DNA from: Halothiobacillus sp.
GTDB taxonomy: Bacteria > Pseudomonadota > Gammaproteobacteria > Halothiobacillales > Halothiobacillaceae
NCBI GenBank assembly: GCA_011389965.1
Contig: JAABTF010000021.1
Span: 1 to 39,743 of the forward strand
Direction of reading: 5' to 3'
DNA: 39,743 nucleotides
The notes beneath the pieces are model-generated. The model was not told the DNA's origin and searched no databases. It was given only the letters and a program-made list of their open reading frames with translations. Numbering within the stretch: position 1 is the stretch's first letter; each line of letters begins with the position of its first letter. Below are positions 33,937-39,743 of this stretch, piece after piece. The position numbers were made by a program, and so were the translations under genes.

Positions 33937-34422
33937 TTGTCCAGACCAACGATGAGCGAGACCGCTCGCCTAGAGCTGATCGCGGAAGCAGTCCACTACT
34001 GCCAGCACGTTAGCGCGCTGGGAATGCCGCCCTCTGCATACTCAAAGGCGTTGCGCGAACCAGTCCATTTCCTCTGGGAGCGGAGGTTCGGCTCCAAGTT
34101 GGCGGCCGCTAAATATCGTTCAAAAGCAGCCACCGGCCTTTCAACAGGGGAAAGCAAGTTGGTCTATGACCACGCTGTCCCATTCGTCTATTTGCAACGA
34201 AGACTTCGATCTCTTGGGACGGTCACTCTTGATTCCATTCGCGCGACACTCGAGCAATTCAACACGACCGTCTGGATAACAAAGAAAGAGGACAAGCTTC
34301 TTAACTCCGCAGGCCTCAACAGGAAAATGCCCGACAGCTGGGATGGAGAAGCCCCGTTAGCCCGTTACAAAGCTGTAGGCATTCCACTCAGGCCTAACGC
34401 TCACTACGCGGCGGGCGAATGA
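33937..34422 (+). CDS. Orphan protein on a lower-GC island
   Basis: Protein of 161 residues that I do not recognise with certainty. It is basic, has no signal or membrane segment, and contains HYCQHVSALGMPPSAYSKAL near the start, YDHAVPFVYLQRRL in the middle, and a C-terminal EDKLLNSAGLNRKMPDSWDG followed by ARYKAVGIPL. The middle Asp-His could be part of a nuclease-like site, but no full HNH pattern is visible. TTG 33937 has GAGG five bases upstream after an A-rich run; ATG 33952 is an alternative. Base composition is clearly lower in GC than neighbouring genes and codons such as ATA and AAA are used freely, consistent with horizontal acquisition. Confidence 0.6.
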   Translation: MSRPTMSETARLELIAEAVHYCQHVSALGMPPSAYSKALREPVHFLWERRFGSKLAAAKYRSKAATGLSTGESKLVYDHAVPFVYLQRRLRSLGTVTLDSIRATLEQFNTTVWITKKEDKLLNSAGLNRKMPDSWDGEAPLARYKAVGIPLRPNAHYAAGE

Positions 34423-34450
34423 CTACTAATTTCGACAGGCTCGCTCACTA

Positions 34451-34496
34451 AAGCCACAAGCATCCATTACAAAAATGGATGATCTCGCTATGGCTT
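34451..34496. repeat. Nested inverted repeat beside the low-GC gene
   Basis: Inner arms CATCCATT/AATGGATG (34461-34468 and 34474-34481, loop ACAAA) are enclosed by AAGCCA/TGGCTT (34451-34456 and 34491-34496). There is no T run. It lies between the low-GC gene and the argH 3' end and could be a transcript-end hairpin or a recombination scar. Confidence 0.55.
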
Positions 34497-34513
34497 AACT
34501 GTTCCCTGATGGA

Positions 34514-35929
34514 TCAGGCGATCTTGAACGCATCCAGCGCTGCCCTTGCCGCCACGGCCCGTGCCCGCACCCGCTTGGGCGCGGTACCACCCGGCAGGTC
34601 TCGGGCGGCCATGGAACCGTCGACGGTGAGCACCTCGAAGACGTCCTTGTCGATATGGCCGGATAGCGCCTGCAGTTCGGCCAGCGGCAGGTCGGCCAGA
34701 TCGCAGCCCTTCTCGGTGGCGTGGCGCACGGCCTTGCCGACGATCTCGTGGGCATCGCGGAAGGCCACGCCGCGGCGGACCAGGTAGTCGGCCAGGTCGG
34801 TGGCGGTGGAGAAGCCCTGGCGGGCGGCCTCGCGCAGGCGCTCGCGGTTGGGAACGATGGCCGGGATCATGTCGGCAAAGGCGCGCAGTGAGCCCAGCAG
34901 GGTGTCGACGGTGTCGAAGACCGGCTCCTTGTCCTCCTGGTTGTCCTTGTTGTAGGCCAGCGGCTGGCTCTTCATCAGGGTGAGCAGGGAGAACAGGCTG
35001 CCGTAGACGCGGCCGGTCTTGCCGCGCACCAGCTCGGGGACGTCGGGGTTCTTCTTCTGCGGCATGATCGAGCTGCCGGTGCAGAAGCGGTCGGGCAGCT
35101 CGATGAAGTTGAACTGCGCCGAGGTCCAGAGCACCAGTTCCTCGCTCATGCGCGACAGGTGCATCATCAGGATGGACGCCGCGGAGAGGAATTCGATCTG
35201 GAAGTCGCGATCGGAGACCGCGTCGAGGGAATTCTCGCTGATGCCGTCGAAGCCCAGCTGGGTGGCCACCCAGTCGCGGTCGAGCGGGTAGGAGGTGCCG
35301 GCGAGCGCCGCGGAGCCCAGCGGCATGATGTTGATGCGCTTGCGGGTGTCGATCAGCCGCTCGACGTCGCGCTCGAGCATGTCGTGCCAGGCGAGCAGGT
35401 GGTGACCGAAGCTGACCGGCTGGGCCACCTGCAGGTGGGTGAAGCCGGGCATGACGGTCTCGGCCTCGGCCTCGGCCAGGTCCACCAGCCCGAGGCGCAG
35501 GCGGTTGGCCTCGCTGATGATGGCGTCGACGGCGCGGCGCATGAACAGGCGGATGTCGGTGGCCACCTGGTCGTTGCGCGAGCGGCCGGTGTGCAGCTTC
35601 TTGCCCACGTCGCCGATGCGGTCGATCAGGCGCGCCTCGATGTTCATGTGCACGTCCTCGAGCTCCACCGACCAGGCGAAGTCGCCGCGCTCGATCTCGC
35701 CGCGGATGTCCTCGAGGCCGCGGACGATCTTCTTGGCCTCGTCCTCGGCGATCACGCCAACGCGCGCGAGCATGCGGGCGTGGGCGATCGAGCCGGTGAT
35801 GTCCTCGTCATAGAGGCGCTGGTCAAAGCCGATCGAGGCGGTGAAGGCCTCGACGAAGGCGTCGGTGGGCTCGGAGAATCGTCCGCCCCACAGCTTGGGG
35901 GCCTGGCTATCGTCTGCGCGCTCGGTCAT
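34514..35929 (-). CDS. argH: Argininosuccinate lyase
   Basis: Cytoplasmic homotetramer that cleaves argininosuccinate to arginine and fumarate, the last step of arginine synthesis. The 471-residue protein has the fumarase/aspartase superfamily signature [12 protein letters not shown] at 285-296 with the catalytic serine, the TGRSRNDQ block at 114-121 and the catalytic TH at 164-165. AGGAC repeats and GAGGA lie directly upstream of the ATG. It diverges from the LytS/LytTR pair, a neighbourhood also seen with algZ-algR in Pseudomonas. Confidence 0.97.
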   Translation of the reverse strand: MTERADDSQAPKLWGGRFSEPTDAFVEAFTASIGFDQRLYDEDITGSIAHARMLARVGVIAEDEAKKIVRGLEDIRGEIERGDFAWSVELEDVHMNIEARLIDRIGDVGKKLHTGRSRNDQVATDIRLFMRRAVDAIISEANRLRLGLVDLAEAEAETVMPGFTHLQVAQPVSFGHHLLAWHDMLERDVERLIDTRKRINIMPLGSAALAGTSYPLDRDWVATQLGFDGISENSLDAVSDRDFQIEFLSAASILMMHLSRMSEELVLWTSAQFNFIELPDRFCTGSSIMPQKKNPDVPELVRGKTGRVYGSLFSLLTLMKSQPLAYNKDNQEDKEPVFDTVDTLLGSLRAFADMIPAIVPNRERLREAARQGFSTATDLADYLVRRGVAFRDAHEIVGKAVRHATEKGCDLADLPLAELQALSGHIDKDVFEVLTVDGSMAARDLPGGTAPKRVRARAVAARAALDAFKIA

Positions 35930-36297
35930 GTCCTGTCCTCGGCAATTCGGTTCGCGGATTCGCGGCGCTGACCGCGAGCGGCCAGCTAGGGAAGGTCTGC
36001 ACGAATCCGATGCCGCTCTGGCCCGGCGAGCGGTCCGTGATCAAGGCGCGGCGGCGCCGGCGTGCCGGTGGCCACGGCAAGGCGGCGCAACGCGGAGCAC
36101 GGGCGGCTCGCCAGGCCCCGAAGGGCGCGCAGAGCGGTATCGGACTCGTGTAGACCTTCCCTCAAGTGTGGCGAGTATATCGCAGCCGGCCCGCCGGTCC
36201 GGAGGGTCGATCCCAGCGGATCGATTCGCCCGCCGCCTTGAGGCAAGATAGACGACCGAGCGGGGCCATTAGGTCCCTGATGCGAAAGGAGTCGCCC
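35930..36297. other. argH / histidine-kinase divergent intergenic region
   Basis: 368 bases without a credible gene. About half is occupied by the palindromic element at 35988-36162. The remainder contains a short hairpin TCGATCC-CAGC-GGATCGA (36207-36224) and the AAAGGAG ribosome site (36285-36291) for the kinase. Divergent promoters must lie here, but I see no strong -35/-10 pair. Confidence 0.5.
35988..36162. mobile_element. 175-bp palindromic foldback element (MITE-like)
   Basis: Ends are 33-base inverted repeats (35988-36020 and 36130-36162) matching at 30 of 33 positions. Further paired segments lie inside: 36020-36031 with 36106-36117 (11/12) and 36054-36067 with 36075-36088 (12/14), meeting at TGGCCA. 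The termini, AGGGAAGGTCTGCACGAAT, recall the GGAAGGTGCGAA ends of IS5-type elements. There is no transposase, so it would be non-autonomous. No clean target duplication is seen: CTA/G on the left, CTCA on the right. An identical left end occurs alone at 12304-12324. Confidence 0.75.
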
Positions 36298-37395
36298 GTG
36301 TCGCCAGACCCAACCGCCAACCGGCCCACGACTGCCACCCGGCGCCCGCTGCTGACCGCAGCGCTGCCGGCGTTCTGCACCGCGCGGGTGATCCTGATTA
36401 CCCTGATGCTGGGCGTGGCCCTCTCGCTGCTGCTTACCCTGGTGCCGGGCCTGGGGGCAGATCGCTGGGCGCGCTTCGGCACCACCTTGTGGCTGGTCAC
36501 CTGGATCGCCCTGGTCACCGTGGGCATTCTCTGCGCCGGGCACCGCCTGCTCGATCGATTGCCCCTGCCCGCCCTGTTGGCCGTGATCATGCTGGTACTT
36601 CTGGCGGTCACCGCCGTCACCAGCGTCATCGCCTTCCAGGCCCTGCTGGGCATCGGCTGGCAGCCGGGGGAGTCGCCGGGTCGGTTCGTGCTGCACAACG
36701 CGGCCATCGCGCTGGTGGTGGGCCTGATCGGCATCTGGGTGTTTTCCCTCCACCTGGCCAACGCCCGCCAGATCAACGCGCGCAGCGAGGCGGAACTGTC
36801 CGCCCTGCACGCCCGCATCCGGCCGCATTTTTTGTTCAACAGCCTCAACACGGTCGCCGAGCTGATCAACACCCGCCCCGAGGCCGCCGAACAGGCGGTG
36901 CTCGACCTGTCGCGCGTTTTCCGCGCGGCCCTGGCGGCGGACAACGTCAGCCGGCTGAGCGAGGAAATCGACCTGACCCGGCGCTACCTGGAGCTGGAAG
37001 GATGGCGCCTGGGTGAGCGCCTGGGCGTGGAATGGCACCTGCCCGACCCGCTGCCCGAGGCCGTGCTGCCGGTGCTGACCCTGCAGCCACTGGTGGAGAA
37101 CGCCGTGCGCCACAGCGTCGAGCGCGCCACCACCTCCAGGCTCATCCGGATCGAATGCCTGGCGGGGCGTGACGCCATCAGCCTGGTGATCGAGAACGAC
37201 TGGCTGCCCGGTGACGAGGCGGGCGAACACGACGGCAACGGCATGGCGCTGGCCAATATCCGCGATCGGCTGGCGATGCTGTTCGGTGACCGGGCCTCGC
37301 TGCGGGCCGGCCCGGTGGAGGATCGCTTCCGGGTCAAGCTGGTGATCCCGCGCCGGGAACCGGAAGCGGCGAAAGGCACGGGGGAGGAACGTTGA
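36298..37395 (+). CDS. LytS/AlgZ-type sensor histidine kinase
   Basis: Inner-membrane kinase of 365 residues that probably phosphorylates the adjacent LytTR regulator. Four TM segments lie about 31-49, 61-81, 91-117 and 132-153. The His_kinase domain has the phosphoacceptor H177 in RPHFLFNSLN, followed by an ATPase domain with QPLVENAVRHSV and GNGMALANIRDRL. GTG 36298 has AAAGGAG six bases upstream; ATG 36280 is in frame but less well supported. TGATG overlap joins it to the regulator gene. Sequence and position fit AlgZ of Pseudomonas, though alginate genes are not present here. Confidence 0.9.
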   Translation: MSPDPTANRPTTATRRPLLTAALPAFCTARVILITLMLGVALSLLLTLVPGLGADRWARFGTTLWLVTWIALVTVGILCAGHRLLDRLPLPALLAVIMLVLLAVTAVTSVIAFQALLGIGWQPGESPGRFVLHNAAIALVVGLIGIWVFSLHLANARQINARSEAELSALHARIRPHFLFNSLNTVAELINTRPEAAEQAVLDLSRVFRAALAADNVSRLSEEIDLTRRYLELEGWRLGERLGVEWHLPDPLPEAVLPVLTLQPLVENAVRHSVERATTSRLIRIECLAGRDAISLVIENDWLPGDEAGEHDGNGMALANIRDRLAMLFGDRASLRAGPVEDRFRVKLVIPRREPEAAKGTGEER

Positions 37396-38138
37396 TGCGC
37401 GTGTTGATCGTCGACGATGAACCACTGGCCCGCAGCCGCTTGCGCCGGCTGCTGGACGGCTTGGGCGGCATGGAGGTGGTCGGCGAGGCCGGCAATGGCC
37501 GGGAGGCGGATCGCCTGATGTCGCTGGAGCCCGACCTGGTGCTGCTCGACATCGGCATGCCGGGGGAAGACGGCATCGCGCTGGCGCGGCGCTGGCGCGA
37601 CATGGAGCTGCCGCCGGCGATCGTGTTCACCACGGCGCACGCCGACCGGGCGCTGGCCGCCAGCGAGACGGCCCCGGCGGGCTACCTGCTCAAGCCGGTG
37701 GAGACGGAGGCCCTGCGGGCGGCGGTCCAGCGGGCGGCCCAACCGACCCGCTGTCAGCAGGCGGGCCGGACCGGGCTGTGCGTACGGGTCGGCCGGGAGG
37801 AACTGTTGCTCGGGGCCGAACACCTGATCGCCGCGGTCGCCGAGGATAAGGCCACCCACCTGTATTTCCTCGATCCGGCCAGCCCGACCAACCCGGGGCA
37901 GCGCCGCGAGGCCTGGCTCGAGACCAGTCTCAACGAACTCGAGGCGCAATTCGGCGGCCGATTGCTGCGGCTGCATCGCAATAGCTTGATCAATCCGCGC
38001 TACCTGCTCTCGGTCAGCCATGATCAGGGGCAGCATCATTGCCACCTGCATCATCTGGAGCAGCCCCTGGCCATCAGCCGGCGTGCCTGGCGCGAGGTGC
38101 GCGACCGCATCGCGCGCGATCATCTCGAGACGCGCTGA
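37395..38138 (+). CDS. LytTR-family response regulator, AlgR-like
   Basis: DNA-binding response regulator of 247 residues. The receiver domain (1-120) has acidic pocket DDE at 7-9, phosphoacceptor D52 in LLDIGMPGEDG, and K near TAH...LLKPV. The LytTR DNA-binding domain (about 140-245) carries RLHRNSLINPRYL. ATG 37395 shares a base with the kinase stop; GGAGG lies eight bases upstream. Known AlgR targets include type IV pili and exopolysaccharide genes; targets here are unknown. Confidence 0.92.
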   Translation: MRVLIVDDEPLARSRLRRLLDGLGGMEVVGEAGNGREADRLMSLEPDLVLLDIGMPGEDGIALARRWRDMELPPAIVFTTAHADRALAASETAPAGYLLKPVETEALRAAVQRAAQPTRCQQAGRTGLCVRVGREELLLGAEHLIAAVAEDKATHLYFLDPASPTNPGQRREAWLETSLNELEAQFGGRLLRLHRNSLINPRYLLSVSHDQGQHHCHLHHLEQPLAISRRAWREVRDRIARDHLETR

Positions 38139-38211
38139 GACCCGCCCCATCTGTGCGACACTCGGGGATGGCGCAAAGCCGATCGTGGCAGTGCAAACGG
38201 GAGGCTGAAAA

Positions 38212-39381
38212 ATGATGCAATGGCTCAACGAACTGCTCTACCTGACCCTGGAGGCGGCCCCCTGGCTGCTGCTGGGGCTGGTGATCGCGGCGTTGATCAA
38301 GGCCTTCTCCGACCGCCTGGCCATCGCCCGCTACCTCTCCGGCGAGTCGACCGGCGCGACCGTGCGCGCCGCGCTGATCGGCGCCCCCTTGCCGCTGTGC
38401 TCCTGCGGGGTGGTCCCGGCCACGCTGGGCCTGCGCGATGCCGGCGCCGGCCGGGGGCCGTCGATGGCCTTCCTGGTGGCCACGCCCGAGACCGGCCCGG
38501 ATTCGATAAGCGTCAGCTTCGGCCTGCTGGGCCCGGTCTACGCCATCGCCCGCCCGATCGCGGCGGTGATCGGCGCGATCATCACCGGCCTGGTCAGCGG
38601 GCGCTTCGCCGGCCCGGCGCCGGCAACGACGCCGCCTGCGGAAGAGACGGCCTGCTGCGGCGGCGAATCGGCCCACACCGACAGCGAAGGCAGCAAGAGT
38701 GGCGACGAGCCGGCGAGCTGTTGCAGCAGCGAACCGGCCGAATCGGACTGCTGCTCGACCGACAAGGCCACCATCGACCCCACGTCGACCGGCGCACGCC
38801 TGTCCGGCGGCTTCTCCTACGCCTTCGGCCAGGTGCTGCTCGACATCATGCCGTGGATGGTCTTCGGCCTGGTGATCGCCGCGACCGCGGTGGTGCTGAT
38901 CCCGGATGGCTTTTTCGACAGCCCCTGGGGAGTGGCGGGCAGCTACCTGCTGATGGCCGTGATCGGCATCCCCATGTACGTCTGCGCCACGGCCTCCACC
39001 CCCATCGCCGCCGGCCTGCTGGTCGCCGGCATGTCGCCCGGCGCGGCGCTGGTGTTCCTGCTGGCCGGACCGGCAACCAACATCGGCACGCTGGGCATCC
39101 TGCGCCGCCATTTCGGCACGCGCCTGATCGGGATCTACCTGACCTGCGTGATCCTCTGCGCGCTGATCGCAGGCATCACTCTCGACCTGCTCTGGCTGAA
39201 TTTCGACTGGGCCCTGCCACAATCGGCCCCAGAGGGACACGCCGTGGGCATCGACTGGCTGGGCGGGACTGCCCTGGCCGCGCTGGCGGCAATCACCGCC
39301 TACGCCTACCTGCGCCGCTGGACGGCCCGCCGCAAGGAAAGCAACTGTGACGACTCACGCAACACGACTGGACCTGAGTGA
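38212..39381 (+). CDS. SO_0444-type copper/zinc efflux permease
   Basis: Inner-membrane permease of 389 residues of the ArsP/DUF318 superfamily. It has two hydrophobic halves (about 13-125 and 205-375) separated by a soluble loop with three Cys-Cys pairs at 148-149, 170-171 and 180-181. CSCG motif C63/C65 lies in PLPLCSCGVVPA and a second pseudo-symmetric half has GIPMYVCATASTPIA. Relatives named SO_0444 export copper or zinc, and the loop cysteines would bind the metal. GGGAGG is seven bases before the ATG. It overlaps the next gene by 35 bases. No metal-responsive regulator adjoins it. Confidence 0.85.
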   Translation: MMQWLNELLYLTLEAAPWLLLGLVIAALIKAFSDRLAIARYLSGESTGATVRAALIGAPLPLCSCGVVPATLGLRDAGAGRGPSMAFLVATPETGPDSISVSFGLLGPVYAIARPIAAVIGAIITGLVSGRFAGPAPATTPPAEETACCGGESAHTDSEGSKSGDEPASCCSSEPAESDCCSTDKATIDPTSTGARLSGGFSYAFGQVLLDIMPWMVFGLVIAATAVVLIPDGFFDSPWGVAGSYLLMAVIGIPMYVCATASTPIAAGLLVAGMSPGAALVFLLAGPATNIGTLGILRRHFGTRLIGIYLTCVILCALIAGITLDLLWLNFDWALPQSAPEGHAVGIDWLGGTALAALAAITAYAYLRRWTARRKESNCDDSRNTTGPE

Positions 39382-39743
39382 TCGTCGCCGCGTCACGCTG
39401 GGACTGATCGCCGACACGCACGCCACGCTGGACAGCAACCTGCTGCCCCTGCTGGCCCGGGCGGACGTGATCGTGCATGCCGGCGATCTGCTCGACCCCG
39501 GCGAACTGCGCCAACTCGACCCCCTAACCGGACACGTGGTCGCCGTCCGCGGCAACAACGACACCCCGGCGCAATGGCCGGCCGACACCGAGGTCCTGCT
39601 GGCCACCCTGCCCGAACAGGCCTGCCTGCTGCTGCCGGGCGGGCTGCTGGTCGTCGAGCACGGCCACCGGGTCAATCCGGCCCGCCAGCGCCATGAACGG
39701 CTGCGCCGTCGCCACCCGGAGGCCCGCGCGATCGTGTATGGAC
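39347..39743 (+). CDS. Calcineurin-like metallophosphoesterase (truncated by window end)
   Basis: Only the first 132 codons are in the window. Metal-binding blocks of the YfcE/MJ0936 type are present: LIADTHATL (D and H), VHAGDLLD, VRGNND and EHGHRV, as expected for a small phosphodiesterase. GTG 39347 follows AAGGAAA by six bases and overlaps the permease gene by 35 bases, so the two are probably cotranscribed. Natural substrate is unknown. Confidence 0.85.
   Translation, partial: MTTHATRLDLSDRRRVTLGLIADTHATLDSNLLPLLARADVIVHAGDLLDPGELRQLDPLTGHVVAVRGNNDTPAQWPADTEVLLATLPEQACLLLPGGLLVVEHGHRVNPARQRHERLRRRHPEARAIVYG

Noticed and set aside
35986-37425. 479-codon minus-strand frame covering the kinase and the foldback element
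   Set aside because: Antisense shadow of the kinase gene; its C-terminal part is simply translation of the palindrome.
1-39743. CRISPR array, tRNA, rRNA, prophage or integrase
   Set aside because: No regularly spaced repeats, no cloverleaf or rRNA stretches, and no phage or recombinase proteins were seen.

Overview
The window is a stretch of GC-rich, densely packed chromosome with about 34 protein genes and no rRNA or tRNA that I can see. Protein resemblance and gene order point to a gammaproteobacterium. engB - cytochrome c4 - dsbA - EEP nuclease - GGDEF protein, and argH next to a LytS/LytTR pair plus a hemC-hemD-hemX-hemY block, are arrangements I know from Pseudomonas-like genomes. Two traits fit sulfur-oxidising Chromatiales or Halothiobacillaceae better than Pseudomonas: a ResB/CcsA (system II) cytochrome c assembly pair, and a peroxiredoxin-glutaredoxin fusion followed by a disulfide reductase lacking the NADPH arginines. 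The taxonomy is inference.

Layout. 51-1343 lysA. 1365-4833 thiol-redox region: an OxyR-type site, a garA-like Prx-Grx fusion, a two-hairpin intergenic switch, a garB-like reductase, a strong terminator and metR. 4847-7477 (minus) is a heme-c sensor with GGDEF and degenerate EAL domains. 7755-12283 holds a Tat-exported aldo/keto reductase, a small membrane protein, a phospholipase D-VTT membrane fusion and an EEP-family enzyme. 12337-22042 runs from engB (minus) through cytochrome c4, resB, ccsA, dsbA, a ThDP enzyme, a second EEP protein and a diguanylate cyclase. 22056-28043 (minus) is hemC-hemD-hemX-hemY-ubiD, i.e. tetrapyrrole and ubiquinone synthesis.

28229-30979 contains a secreted thioredoxin-fold protein and then a compact MNIO-type RiPP cassette: a 76-residue secreted precursor with one CGSGQCG motif and an acidic tail, a DUF692/MNIO enzyme, and a DUF2063 partner. 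This is the best candidate for an undescribed system: it resembles bufferin/HvfA metallophore loci, but its precursor carries only one Cys pair. 31022-33888 holds radC, a REP doublet, ung, pdxH and an esterase. 33937-34422 is a lower-GC orphan gene that looks acquired. 34514-38138 holds argH (minus) diverging from a LytS-type kinase and LytTR regulator, with a 175-bp foldback element between them. The window closes with a Cys-rich SO_0444-type metal permease and a truncated metallophosphoesterase.

Mobile or repeat DNA is limited to the foldback element (35988-36162), a solitary copy of its end (12304-12324) and the REP doublet (31688-31761). Common themes are thiol and heme redox chemistry in the envelope (DsbA, cytochrome c assembly, thioredoxin-like protein, heme synthesis), c-di-GMP signalling, and probable handling of copper-like metals.
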